Origin: Rubrolithibacter sp043763625
GTDB lineage: Bacteria; Bacteroidota; Bacteroidia; Sphingobacteriales; Sphingobacteriaceae
Direction of reading: 5' to 3'
DNA length: 64,000 nt
Assembly (NCBI GenBank): GCA_043763625.1
Contig: JAYULL010000187.1
Location: 15,391 to 79,390, forward strand
A program made the position numbers and the translations under genes. Below, one piece after another: positions 26,413-34,488 of this stretch (its first letter is position 1; the number at the start of each line of letters is the position of its first letter). The notes below the pieces were generated by a model. It ran no database searches. It was not told where the DNA came from and saw nothing but the letters and a program-made list of their open reading frames with translations.

Positions 26413-26555
26413 CTAAGAATCTTTTGCCGGATTCTACGGCGTAATCTGCCTTTATTTAGTCGCAATCCCCCCTTTTCCGGGCTTAAATTACTGCGCAAAT
26501 TTGTTTCATCCCAGAGTGGTTTAAAGTATTAGATTTAAAATAAGTGAAATAAAAA

Positions 26556-27088
26556 ATGGCTGTAAACATTTTAATCGGAATAGCTGGACTCGTAGTTCTG
26601 ATTCTCGCTATTGCATTATTGGTACCGAATGAGTATTCGGTTGAACGGAATATTGTGATAGAAAAGCAGCGGCAGGGGTGTTCAATTATATCAAATATCT
26701 TAAAAATCAAGATTATTACAGCAAATGGGTTAGAAACGCCCCGAATATGAAAAAAGACTTTCGGGGAACCGACGGAACAGTTGGATTTGTTTATGCATGG
26801 GATGGAAATAAGCGAGCAGGCAAAGGCGAACAGGAAATAAAAAAAGTTGTAGAGGGCGAGCGCCTTGATTCGGAAGTCCGATTCGAAAAGCCTTTCGAAG
26901 GGATAGCACAAATTCGGATAATTATAGAGGAAACGGTGGAAAATAAAACAAAAGTATCTTGGGCGATGAAGGGCACCAACAAATTTCCTATGAACATCAC
27001 AAACCTGTTTCTCAATAAACTGCTCGGGAAAGATTTGGAAATAAGCTTAAAAGCTTTAAAGGCAACCCTCGAAAAACAGCAGGTGTAA
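26556..27088 (+). pseudogene. SRPBCC-family protein, frameshifted
   Basis: The ATG at 26556 opens a frame with an N-terminal membrane helix (NILIGIAGLVVLILAIALLV) and the SRPBCC start PNEYSVERNIVIEKQRQ. The frame then loses sense, while the rest of the domain (VFNYIKYLKNQDYYSKW ... KALKATLEKQQV) continues in the next frame from about 26678 to 27088. The break lies in the GGGG run at 26675-26678; restoring one base (CAGGAGGTG for CAGGGGTG) rejoins the frames. Such proteins resemble polyketide cyclase/START-type domains that bind lipid-like ligands. Either the gene is broken or a base was missed in sequencing. Confidence 0.8.
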
Positions 27089-27287
27089 AAAGTAAATTGC
27101 CTGAGGCAGAACAGGTCTTCGCTACAGGCAAGCATTAAAACATACTTTTAAAATTTAAACAAAATAAACGGCGGGCAGCTGGAAATCCAACGGTTGGAAC
27201 TTAAACAATAATAAAACCGCTGATTAAGCTGATTAATAAATTAAAAATCCACCCTAAATAAAAACATACTAATCAAACAAAAAAATC

Positions 27288-27719
27288 ATGAAAGCAGTAA
27301 ACACTTATCTTAACTTTCAAGGCAACACAGAAGATGCCTTTAATTTTTACAAATCAGTATTTGGCGGCGACTTTTCAATGTTGGCACGCTTTAAGGGAAC
27401 ACCCGGATGCGAAAATATCCCTGCAGACGAAGCTGACAAAATAATGCATATTGCCTTACCTTTGGCCAATGGAACTATCTTAATGGGAACAGATGCATTA
27501 CAATCTATGGGGCAGCAGCTTATTATAGGAGATAACGTTTCAATAAGTATCCATGCAGAAAGTAGAGAAGAAACCGATAACCTTTACACCGGCCTCGCCT
27601 CCGGCGGAAAGGCAACAATGCCGCCCGCGGATATGCCTTGGGGCGATTACTGGGGCCTTCTAACAGATAAGTTCGGCATTCAGTGGATGGTGAGTTACAC
27701 AGCCAACCCTCCTCAATAA
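27288..27719 (+). CDS. VOC-family protein (PhnB-like)
   Basis: 143 residues of the glyoxalase/bleomycin-resistance fold, PhnB subgroup: it starts VNTYLNFQGNTEDAFNFYKSVFGGDF and ends WGDYWGLLTDKFGIQWMVSY. These are often uncharacterised and sometimes mis-called 3-demethylubiquinone methyltransferase. Metal-binding residues are not fully evident. It is preceded by 200 nt with no recognisable feature and followed by a MATE transporter 75 nt later. Confidence 0.85.
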   Translation: MKAVNTYLNFQGNTEDAFNFYKSVFGGDFSMLARFKGTPGCENIPADEADKIMHIALPLANGTILMGTDALQSMGQQLIIGDNVSISIHAESREETDNLYTGLASGGKATMPPADMPWGDYWGLLTDKFGIQWMVSYTANPPQ

Positions 27720-27794
27720 CCGCGTTGTAGCAAAGCCGGAAAATCTGACGTAACCTATTTACAAGTTTATTAATTTCCGGCTTCATTTACGCTT

Positions 27795-29186
27795 ATGAAT
27801 ACTAAACAAAGCAAAAGTTCAAAAATTTGGGCTGCAGTTAGGCTTTCTCTAAACGGCGAGCAGCAAGATTATACACAGGGGAGTATTCCTAAAGCGATTT
27901 TTCTGCTCGCTATACCTATGATTTTAGAGTTGAGCTTGGAAAGCGTGTTTGCGGTGGTTGATATGTTTTTTGTGAGTAAACTCGGTCAGAATGCTATTGC
28001 AACCGTCGGCTTAACCGAATCTGTTGTTACCATCGTTTATTCGATAGCTATCGGGTTAAGTACCGCGGCTACCGCAATTGTTGCCAGAAGAATCGGAGAG
28101 AAAAATCCGGAAGATGCCGCTCATGCCGGTGCTCAATCGCTTATTATTTGTCTCATTGCAACTGTAATTTTAAGCATGGCCGGGATTTTCTTCGCCGCTG
28201 AAATTTTAACTTTAATGGGTGCAGGTGCCGAAGCGGTAAGAGACGGAGCAATTTTTACACGGATAATGTTAGGAAGCAGTATAGTAATTATGTTGCTTTT
28301 TTTAATCAACGGAATATTTCGCGGTGCCGGCGATGCAGCAATGGCCATGAAAAGTTTATGGATAGCGAGCATTATTAACATCATTCTCTGCCCCCTTTTT
28401 ATTCATTACATGGGCCTGAAAGGAGCGGCAATTGCCACGGTAATCGGGCGCAGCAGCGGAGTCCTTTTTCAGTGTTATCATTTGTTCAAAGGAAGCGGCG
28501 TTTTAAGATTTCGAACTCTGCACTTTAATTGGAATTCGAGAATTATAAAGTCTATAGTTACTATTGCTTGGCCGGCAACCTTTCAATTTATTATTGCCAG
28601 CGGGAGCTGGATCATCTTAACCCGCCTTGTAGCAGAAACCGGCGGAACGGCAGCCTCTGCAGGATATCAAATTGCTTTTAGAAACTTTGTGTTTTTCATT
28701 TTACCCTGTTGGGGATTAAGTAATGCCGCCGCAACTTTAGTCGGACAAAATTTAGGCGCAAATCGAATAGATCGAGCAGAGAAAAGCGTAATGCTGACAG
28801 CGAAGTACAACGCGATACTTATGAGTTTCGTCATGATTTTGTTCTTATTTTTTTCGGGGCCGATAATAAAAGTGTTTACAACCGATCCCGTAATCTCGGC
28901 TCATGGAGTGCAGGCTCTTCAAATAATCGGCTCCGGATTTATTTTTTATGCTATTGCAATGGTGATGACCCAGGCGTTAAACGGAGCAGGAGATACTAAA
29001 ACTCCCACCCGAATAAATTTCGTTTGTTTTTGGATGTTCCAAGTCCCACTAGCCTATTTGCTTGCTAAAGGGTTTAATATGAATTCAACAGGAGCGATAA
29101 TAGCAATTCCGGCAGCAGAAGTATTAATTGCTCTGGTGTCTTGGTATTACTTTAAAAAAGGAAATTGGAAAACGGTGAAAGTGTGA
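27795..29186 (+). CDS. MATE-family efflux transporter
   Basis: 463 residues with 12 predicted transmembrane helices in two related halves. The first half has IPMILELSLESVFAVVDMFFVSKLG and the second has ATLVGQNLGANRIDRAEKS, the conserved internal-repeat signature. MATE proteins export cationic drugs or metabolites in exchange for sodium or protons. The substrate is unknown. It is monocistronic or loosely linked to the DoxX gene 109 nt downstream. Confidence 0.92.
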   Translation: MNTKQSKSSKIWAAVRLSLNGEQQDYTQGSIPKAIFLLAIPMILELSLESVFAVVDMFFVSKLGQNAIATVGLTESVVTIVYSIAIGLSTAATAIVARRIGEKNPEDAAHAGAQSLIICLIATVILSMAGIFFAAEILTLMGAGAEAVRDGAIFTRIMLGSSIVIMLLFLINGIFRGAGDAAMAMKSLWIASIINIILCPLFIHYMGLKGAAIATVIGRSSGVLFQCYHLFKGSGVLRFRTLHFNWNSRIIKSIVTIAWPATFQFIIASGSWIILTRLVAETGGTAASAGYQIAFRNFVFFILPCWGLSNAAATLVGQNLGANRIDRAEKSVMLTAKYNAILMSFVMILFLFFSGPIIKVFTTDPVISAHGVQALQIIGSGFIFYAIAMVMTQALNGAGDTKTPTRINFVCFWMFQVPLAYLLAKGFNMNSTGAIIAIPAAEVLIALVSWYYFKKGNWKTVKV

Positions 29187-29295
29187 TATTATAAGTATGA
29201 TTTAAGGGATCAAGTTTCAATTAAAGGAATATATTACGGAATTATTGGATTTTTTTATAAAGAAGTTTAATTTCGATGACACCAAAAGAACTTCT

Positions 29296-29715
29296 ATGAA
29301 CAACAAACTTTTTTCTTGGAAATCTCTTGATATTGATCTATCAAGCCTTCTCCTTCGCTTGATTTTCGGGGGCATGTTTATAAGATTCGGATGGATAAAG
29401 ATTAAAAATTACGATCAATACCTCTCAGGCTTTTCAGATTTTATAGGCCTCGGTGTGTCGCTGTCTTTCAATTTATTGGTAATTGCTGAGTTTGGTTGCG
29501 GTATTTTGATAGCGATAGGCTTACTAACAAGGTTCGCCGCTATTCCTGTTTTCTTTGCTATGAACGTTGCCTTTTTTATTGCCCATGCTAAAGATCCGTT
29601 CGACGTTAAGTTGGAGTCTCTAACTTTCCTCCTTTTTTCTGTAGTAGTATTTGTGGCCGGAAGCGGAAAGTATTCAATAGACAGATTAATATTTAAAGAT
29701 AAAACAGGAGCATAA
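29296..29715 (+). CDS. DoxX family membrane protein
   Basis: About 139 residues with four transmembrane helices. LLLRLIFGGMFIRFGWIKI, then a Phe-rich loop, then AEFGCGILIAIGLLTRFAAIPVFFAM fit the DoxX family. Some members link to thiol stress or thiosulfate oxidation, but nothing here specifies that. The ATG at 29296 (MNNKLFSWKSLD) is preferred; a longer frame from 29245 adds a hydrophilic stretch without family support. A bidirectional terminator follows. Confidence 0.83.
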   Translation: MNNKLFSWKSLDIDLSSLLLRLIFGGMFIRFGWIKIKNYDQYLSGFSDFIGLGVSLSFNLLVIAEFGCGILIAIGLLTRFAAIPVFFAMNVAFFIAHAKDPFDVKLESLTFLLFSVVVFVAGSGKYSIDRLIFKDKTGA

Positions 29716-29745
29716 AAAAAGAGAGGATGTTGCCTCTCTTTTCTA
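29714..29745. terminator. bidirectional terminator between doxX-like gene and ssb
   Basis: AAAGAGAGG pairs with CCTCTCTTT across ATGTTG, with A-run on one side and T-run on the other. It serves the plus-strand DoxX gene and the convergent ssb gene. Confidence 0.8.
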
Positions 29746-29764
29746 TTTAAGTGCTTTTAATTCT

Positions 29765-30199
29765 TTAAAACGGCAAATCGTCATCGGCTCCGGTGTTGCT
29801 GAAATCGGTAAACTGTTCTTCATGCTTCTGGTTTTGTTGGCCGCCGGTAGGGCCGGTACCTTCAAAATCACTTCTTCTGCCCAGCATCGTAAAATTTTCG
29901 GCAACAACCTCCGTAGTATATTTTTTGTGCCCTTCTTTATCCTCGAAAGAGCGAGTTCTTAATTTTCCTTCAATATAAACCAATCGCCCTTTTTGTAAAT
30001 ATTTTGCAGCAATATCGGCCAAGCCTCTCCACATAACAATGTTGTGCCACTCTGTTTGCTCGATTTTTCGTCCGTCTTTGTTGTAAGTTTCAGATGTAGC
30101 CAAAGGAAAACTTGCTACGCTTACACCGCCTTCTAAATGGCGCACTTCGGGGTCTTTGCCGAGATGTCCCACCAAAATAACTTTGTTTATTCCTGACAT
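29765..30199 (-). CDS. ssb: single-stranded DNA-binding protein
   Basis: 144 residues: an OB fold (about 1-105, starting MSGINKVILVGHLGKDPEVR), a short Gly/Gln-rich linker, and the acidic C-terminal tip DDDLPF that binds partner proteins. It coats ssDNA in replication and repair. It lies 19 nt downstream of mutY in the same direction, so they probably share a transcript. Confidence 0.95.
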   Translation of the reverse strand: MSGINKVILVGHLGKDPEVRHLEGGVSVASFPLATSETYNKDGRKIEQTEWHNIVMWRGLADIAAKYLQKGRLVYIEGKLRTRSFEDKEGHKKYTTEVVAENFTMLGRRSDFEGTGPTGGQQNQKHEEQFTDFSNTGADDDLPF

Positions 30200-30218
30200 G
30201 CTGTTAAGCTATAATTGA

Positions 30219-31277
30219 TTAGTGTTTCAATTTAGAAAAGTTTTTTAAGAATGCAAAAATTAATTTTGGCACAGGCAATTTTTCTAATTGATCTTCAGCA
30301 ATATAGGACCAAGGTGCTTCCGGCAATAAACTGTCGGTAAAACCGCTAATAAATATAAATTGAGCAAAAATTCTTTGGTGGCTTAACAAGTGTTTTACCG
30401 GGCCTTCCACGTGTGTAATTACACAGTTAGTCCCAAACTTTGATTCAAAGTATTCTCCTGAAATTAACTCTTCAGCCCTCGAAAATTGGCTTGTTTCAAT
30501 CAGCGGAAAGTCGTGGAGGTTTTGCCAAATATCGTTCGGCCCCCTCTTGTTTATTAAAATCTTATTTTCCTTTAAGGCAATTATATAATTGAAATATCGA
30601 TCGCGAACCTTTTGAACACCCAATTTCATGGGCAATTTTGTAATTGTATTTGTTCGATACGCTGTGCAATTACTTACTACCCGGCAATTGAAACAATCAG
30701 GATTCTTTGGTCGGCAAATTAATGATCCGAACTCCATTACAGCTTGATTTGATAACCCCGGTTGTTGTCGGTCTATTACTTCGTTTGCCAATTTGGTAAA
30801 TACTTTTTTGCCTTTAGGCGTGTTGATTGGCTCGCCGATTCCATAGTATCGTGCAAGCAATCTAAAAACATTTCCGTCAACTACAGCCTTAGGTTCGTCG
30901 GCGGTAAAAGAAGCAATGGCAGCTGCGGTATATTCTCCTATTCCTTTGAGCTTAATCAACTCGTCATATTTCTTCGGAAAATAGCCCGAGAATTCTTCCA
31001 TTACCACATTAGCTGTTTTGTGCATGTTTCGTCCGCGAGAGTAGTAACCTAAGCCCTGCCAGTGCTTTAATATCTCTTCCTCAGAAGCCGAAGCAAAATC
31101 AGCAACAGTAGGGTAGTTTTCGACAAAGCGATAGAAATACGGCATGCCCTGCTCGACCCGAGTTTGTTGCAGTATAATCTCTGAAAGCCAAATGGTGTAA
31201 GGGTCTTTAGTGTTGCGCCACGGTAAATCGCGTTTATTTTGCCGATACCAGCCTATAATTTCTTGTATAAAATCCAT
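30219..31277 (-). CDS. mutY: A/G-specific adenine glycosylase MutY
   Basis: 352 residues. The HhH-GPD core has the catalytic Glu region SEIILQQTRVEQG, hairpin LKGIGEYTAAAIASF and catalytic Asp in AVVDGNVFR. The 4Fe-4S cluster is CRPKNPDCFNCRVVSNC (C-x6-C-x2-C-x5-C), followed by a NUDIX-like C-terminal domain that recognises 8-oxoG. It removes adenine mispaired with 8-oxoguanine. The ATG at 31277 (MDFIQEIIGWY) matches the family; the longer frame to 31334 would cross the promoter box. Confidence 0.95.
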   Translation of the reverse strand: MDFIQEIIGWYRQNKRDLPWRNTKDPYTIWLSEIILQQTRVEQGMPYFYRFVENYPTVADFASASEEEILKHWQGLGYYSRGRNMHKTANVVMEEFSGYFPKKYDELIKLKGIGEYTAAAIASFTADEPKAVVDGNVFRLLARYYGIGEPINTPKGKKVFTKLANEVIDRQQPGLSNQAVMEFGSLICRPKNPDCFNCRVVSNCTAYRTNTITKLPMKLGVQKVRDRYFNYIIALKENKILINKRGPNDIWQNLHDFPLIETSQFSRAEELISGEYFESKFGTNCVITHVEGPVKHLLSHQRIFAQFIFISGFTDSLLPEAPWSYIAEDQLEKLPVPKLIFAFLKNFSKLKH

Positions 31278-31289
31278 TTCGCGTAAACT

Positions 31290-31297
31290 CAAAAATA
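31290..31297 (-). promoter_or_regulatory. TAnnTTTG promoter box for mutY-ssb
   Basis: The minus strand reads TATTTTTG, an exact -7 consensus, 12 nt upstream of the mutY ATG. Confidence 0.4.
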
Positions 31298-31367
31298 CAA
31301 TTTGTAATCTTTGTCGTCTCGGCCAAAAAAACACTTCGATTTATTTCAACATTTCAATTTAAAGCAA

Positions 31368-31375
31368 TACTTTTG
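31368..31375 (+). promoter_or_regulatory. TAnnTTTG promoter box for the HU-type gene
   Basis: TACTTTTG is an exact -7 consensus 49 nt upstream of the ATG at 31425. Confidence 0.5.
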
Positions 31376-31424
31376 CAACCCCAAAACACTTAAGTATTTA
31401 CGAAAAATTGTATAGTAAAAAGAC

Positions 31425-31724
31425 ATGACTAAGGCGGAAATTATTGCAGAGATCTCTAACAAGACAGGCATTGAAAAAGTAGATGTTCAAGAGGCTGTAG
31501 AAGCATTTTTTAAAGTGGTAAAAAACTCGATGGTTAAAGGCGAAAACGTATACGTAAGAGGTTTTGGAAGCTTTATAGTTAAGAAGAGAGCAAAGAAAAC
31601 GGCACGTAATATTTCTAAAAACACGGCTATCATTATTCCTGAGCATTTTGTACCGAGTTTTAAACCGGCTAAAGTGTTTGTGGAAAAAGTAAAAAGCAGC
31701 ACTTTTAAAAGCGTAGAAGCCTAA
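31425..31724 (+). CDS. HU/IHF-family DNA-binding protein
   Basis: 99 residues, slightly longer than canonical HU. MTKAEIIAEISNKTGIEKVDVQEAVEAFF forms the dimerisation helices, and GENVYVRGFGSFIVKKRAKKTARNI leads into the DNA-binding arm. The arm lacks the exact NP intercalation motif in the usual wording (NTAIIIPEHFVPSFKPAK). It is a nucleoid-associated DNA-bending protein. The TPR protein starts 6 nt after its stop, so the two are linked. Confidence 0.92.
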   Translation: MTKAEIIAEISNKTGIEKVDVQEAVEAFFKVVKNSMVKGENVYVRGFGSFIVKKRAKKTARNISKNTAIIIPEHFVPSFKPAKVFVEKVKSSTFKSVEA

Positions 31725-31730
31725 AAATAA

Positions 31731-32582
31731 ATGTTGAACGGAAAGCAAATAGGCGTTATCGGGTTAGTTGTAGTTATGATGGGACTATTGCTTTCATTAG
31801 ACATTAAAGGCTTAAACAAAGAAGGCGAGGGCCAACATGCCGGAGAAGCTGCTAAAAAAGCAATTGGTGCTACACAGGTAAATTTAACGGTAGAACGGGT
31901 TTCTCAGCCGGCAAAAGAAACTCTAAATGCAGGCTTATCTGCCGAAATAACTGCCTTAGAAGAAAATCTTAACAGTGCTCCGGAAGCTGAAAAGCAAAAA
32001 CTTCTAACAGAACTCGCACAAAAATGGGACGACCTAAATCAGCCCGGGCCAAGTGCTTTCTACTATCAACAAATAGCGGAAAAGGGTAATACCCTGAAAG
32101 ATTGGTTAAAAGCAGGCGATCAATTTACTGAAGCGTATCAACGGAGCCAAGACTCGATTATCCAACCTGCACTTGTCCAAAAAGCGCTTAGTGCTTATCA
32201 AAGCGCTTTAAAGTTAGACTCGAAAAATTTAGCAGCCAGAACAGGATCAGGCGTGGCTTACGTAAATGGAGCGGGAAGCCCAATGCAAGGGATTCAACTG
32301 TTGCTCGGAGTAGTAAAAGAAGATCCGAAAAACGTCAATGCGAATTTAAATTTAGGGCTTTTCTCGATGAAATCCGGTCAGTTTGATAAAGCCGTTACCC
32401 GCTTCAAAACAGTGATTGAACAAAGATCTACTCCCGAGGTTTGGTTTTACATGGCATCGAGCTTAGAAAGTTTAGGAAAAAAGGCTGATGCAATTGATGC
32501 TTATATTAAAGCCAAAGAACTTGCGGGCGAACCTGCGCTGTCTAAATTCGTAGACAACAAAATTCAAGAATTAAGTAAATAA
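31731..32582 (+). CDS. TPR-containing membrane-anchored protein
   Basis: 283 residues: an N-terminal membrane helix (GVIGLVVVMMGLLLSL), an Ala/Glu-rich segment, then tetratricopeptide repeats in the C-terminal half (ALVQKALSAYQSALKLDSKNLAARTGSG, VNANLNLGLFSMKSGQFDKAVTRFKTVIEQ, WFYMASSLESLGKKADAIDAYIKAKEL). TPRs mediate protein-protein contacts and no enzyme domain is present. It directly follows the HU-type gene and precedes the 29-residue basic protein. Confidence 0.88.
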   Translation: MLNGKQIGVIGLVVVMMGLLLSLDIKGLNKEGEGQHAGEAAKKAIGATQVNLTVERVSQPAKETLNAGLSAEITALEENLNSAPEAEKQKLLTELAQKWDDLNQPGPSAFYYQQIAEKGNTLKDWLKAGDQFTEAYQRSQDSIIQPALVQKALSAYQSALKLDSKNLAARTGSGVAYVNGAGSPMQGIQLLLGVVKEDPKNVNANLNLGLFSMKSGQFDKAVTRFKTVIEQRSTPEVWFYMASSLESLGKKADAIDAYIKAKELAGEPALSKFVDNKIQELSK

Positions 32583-32610
32583 AAATCATAAAACATTTAA
32601 AATTTAAATT

Positions 32611-32700
32611 ATGCCAAGCGGTAAAAAAAGAAAAAGACATAAAATGGCTACGCATAAACGCAAAAAGCGTTTAAGAAAGAACCGTCACAAGAAAAAATAG
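32611..32700 (+). CDS. tiny basic protein, AURKAIP1/COX24-like (bS22-like)
   Basis: The ATG at 32611 opens a 29-codon frame ending in TAG at 32700. The product MPSGKKRKRHKMATHKRKKR plus nine more mostly Lys/Arg residues is highly basic. It looks like the AURKAIP1/COX24 (DUF1713) family, which includes the small ribosomal protein bS22 of mycobacteria, so ribosome association is likely but inferred. It sits between the TPR protein and RNase G, 28 nt after the former. It is too short for most gene finders. Confidence 0.85.
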   Translation: MPSGKKRKRHKMATHKRKKRLRKNRHKKK

Positions 32701-32703
32701 TAA

Positions 32704-32753
32704 GAACCTGAAACGGTTCCCGGTACCTCCCGTTTAAGAAAACTTCGGGAGGT
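32704..32753 (+). promoter_or_regulatory. two hairpins in the RNase G leader
   Basis: GAACC/GGTTC (32704-32719) is followed by the strong stem TACCTCCCG/CGGGAGGTA (32724-32732 with 32746-32754). There is no T-run after either, so they are not a classic terminator. They lie 80-130 nt upstream of the rng start, and RNase E/G family genes are known to be controlled through structured leaders. A regulatory role here is inference. Confidence 0.45.
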
Positions 32754-32833
32754 AAACGTGTTACAGTTCATTTTTAAATTATTTTGTATTAAACCGGGCA
32801 GAAAAAATTTTCTGCCTATAAAAAGAGTAGCTG

Positions 32834-34384
32834 TTGGTAAAAGAATTAATTATTGATTCAACCCCTACAGGGGTTACTATAGCTTTACAGCAAGACAGGC
32901 AACTCGTAGAACTTCACACAGAACGCATTAACAACAACTACGCTGTTGGTGATATTTATTTGGGCAGGATAAAAAAAATAATGCCCGGCTTAAATGCTGC
33001 GTTCGTGGATGTAGGCTACGAGAAAGATGCCTTTCTGCATTATCTCGATCTTGGGCCGCAACTAAAATCGCTGCTTAAGTTAACAAAGCTTGTAAGAAAC
33101 GGCAGCTATAATGATAAGCTGTTGGAAAATTTCAGGCCGGAAGAAGATATAAATAAAGCAGGTAAAATTTCTGAAGTATTAAGCAAAAGTATGCTTATAC
33201 CCGTTCAGATAGCAAAAGAACCTATTTCTACAAAAGGGCCTCGTTTAAGCTCCGATTTGTCGATAGCCGGCAGGTTCGCTGTTTTAGTTCCTTTTTCCGA
33301 AACAATATCGATATCTAAAAAAATAAAAAGCAATACCGAGAGAAATCGCCTAAAGAAAATTGTAGAAAGTATTAAGCCGAAAAACTTCGGCGTTATTATT
33401 CGTACTGTTTCTGAGGGGAAGGGTGTACAGGAATTACAAAAAGACCTGTTAGACCTAATTTCTAAATGGGAAATTTTTACAAAGATGCTTCCAAAAGCAG
33501 AACCGTCGAAACGGGTATTTGGCGAGATGGGTCGAAGTTCTACAATACTTCGTGATATCTTAAATCCTGATTTTACGAATATCCACGTAAATGATCCCGG
33601 AATTCATGAGGAACTGAAATCGTACGTTAGAGATATCTCTCCGGAACTAGAACGTATTGTTAAGCTTTACAAACACAAAGAGCCCATCTTTGAACATTTC
33701 GGGGTTGAGAAGCAAATAAAAACATCTTTCGGCAAAACCGTTAATCTTGCGGGAGGCGCTTATTTGGTTATTGAGCATACCGAAGCTTTGCATGTTATTG
33801 ATGTAAACAGCGGTAATCGTACTGCGAATCCGGAAAACCAAGAAGAAAATGCCTTGCAAGTAAATAAAGAGGCAGCTCGCGAAATTGCCAGACAACTTCG
33901 CCTACGGGATATGGGCGGAATTGTAGTGATCGACTTTATTGACATGCACAAGTCCGGCAACCGCAAAGATCTGTTCGACTATTTACGCGATCAAATGGCC
34001 CTCGATAGGGCCAAGCATACTATTTTACCTCCCAGTAAGTTCGGTTTAGTTCAAATTACCCGGCAACGAGTACGGCCGGAAATGAATATTATAACGAACG
34101 AAAAATGCCCTGCTTGCGACGGAACAGGAGAAATAAAAGCCAGTATAGTTTTAATGGACGATATTCAAAACAATCTCGATTACGTTTTGCGAGAGCAGAA
34201 TGAAAAAGTGGTTACTCTTTGCGTTCATCCTTATATCGCAGCTTATATTAAGGCAGGAATAGTTTCTCTTAGAATTAAGTGGTTCTTTAAATATGGCCGT
34301 TTAATTAAACTAAAAGCAGTACCATCTTATTTTCTAACCGAATTTCATTTCCTAAACTCAAAGGAAGAAGAAATAAAGTTGTAA
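32834..34384 (+). CDS. rng: ribonuclease G family endoribonuclease
   Basis: 516 residues, the RNase G size (no long RNase E C-terminal scaffold). The S1 RNA-binding domain (about 36-130, DIYLGRIKKIMPGLNAAFVDVG) precedes the 5'-sensor/DNase-I-like catalytic domain with LHVIDVNSG and GGIVVIDFIDM, whose Asp residues bind Mg. The Zn-link cysteines are Cys425 and Cys428 in KCPACDGTG. It cleaves single-stranded RNA near a 5' monophosphate and processes rRNA and mRNA. The start is TTG at 32834 (MVKELIIDSTPTG, the family start). A strong terminator follows. Confidence 0.93.
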   Translation: MVKELIIDSTPTGVTIALQQDRQLVELHTERINNNYAVGDIYLGRIKKIMPGLNAAFVDVGYEKDAFLHYLDLGPQLKSLLKLTKLVRNGSYNDKLLENFRPEEDINKAGKISEVLSKSMLIPVQIAKEPISTKGPRLSSDLSIAGRFAVLVPFSETISISKKIKSNTERNRLKKIVESIKPKNFGVIIRTVSEGKGVQELQKDLLDLISKWEIFTKMLPKAEPSKRVFGEMGRSSTILRDILNPDFTNIHVNDPGIHEELKSYVRDISPELERIVKLYKHKEPIFEHFGVEKQIKTSFGKTVNLAGGAYLVIEHTEALHVIDVNSGNRTANPENQEENALQVNKEAAREIARQLRLRDMGGIVVIDFIDMHKSGNRKDLFDYLRDQMALDRAKHTILPPSKFGLVQITRQRVRPEMNIITNEKCPACDGTGEIKASIVLMDDIQNNLDYVLREQNEKVVTLCVHPYIAAYIKAGIVSLRIKWFFKYGRLIKLKAVPSYFLTEFHFLNSKEEEIKL

Positions 34385-34402
34385 TACGAAAATGATAACA
34401 TG

Positions 34403-34445
34403 TGCAGATATGCAAACGAATTGCCGTTTCCATATCTGCATTTTT
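34403..34445 (+). terminator. intrinsic terminator after rng, made from repeat-like arms
   Basis: TGCAGATATG pairs with CATATCTGCA, then (past one C-C mismatch) AAACG with CGTTT, across loop AATTGC, and TTTTTG follows. This is one of the strongest hairpins in the window. Its right arm is also the first of three CAYATYTGCA units that run on to 34480. Confidence 0.85.
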
Positions 34446-34480
34446 GTTTATTCTCACATCTGCATATCTTCACATTTGCA
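34431..34480 (+). repeat. CAYATYTGCA degenerate direct repeats
   Basis: Three units, CATATCTGCA (34431), CACATCTGCA (34455) and CACATTTGCA (34471), lie between rng and radA. The frame that reads through them into radA is an artefact of the repeats. Confidence 0.55.
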
Positions 34481-34488
34481 AATTATTA

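Noticed and set aside
27089..27287. Remnant gene between the SRPBCC gene and the VOC gene
   Set aside because: No frame or motif in either direction gives recognisable protein sequence.
34431..34480. CRISPR-like direct repeats
   Set aside because: The units are 10 nt and degenerate with short irregular spacing, and no cas genes occur.
34402..34488. A start for radA at 34402 giving a hydrophobic N-terminus
   Set aside because: The stretch is the rng terminator and CAYATYTGCA repeats, and RadA homologues begin at the MAKTKSAYFC start at 34489.
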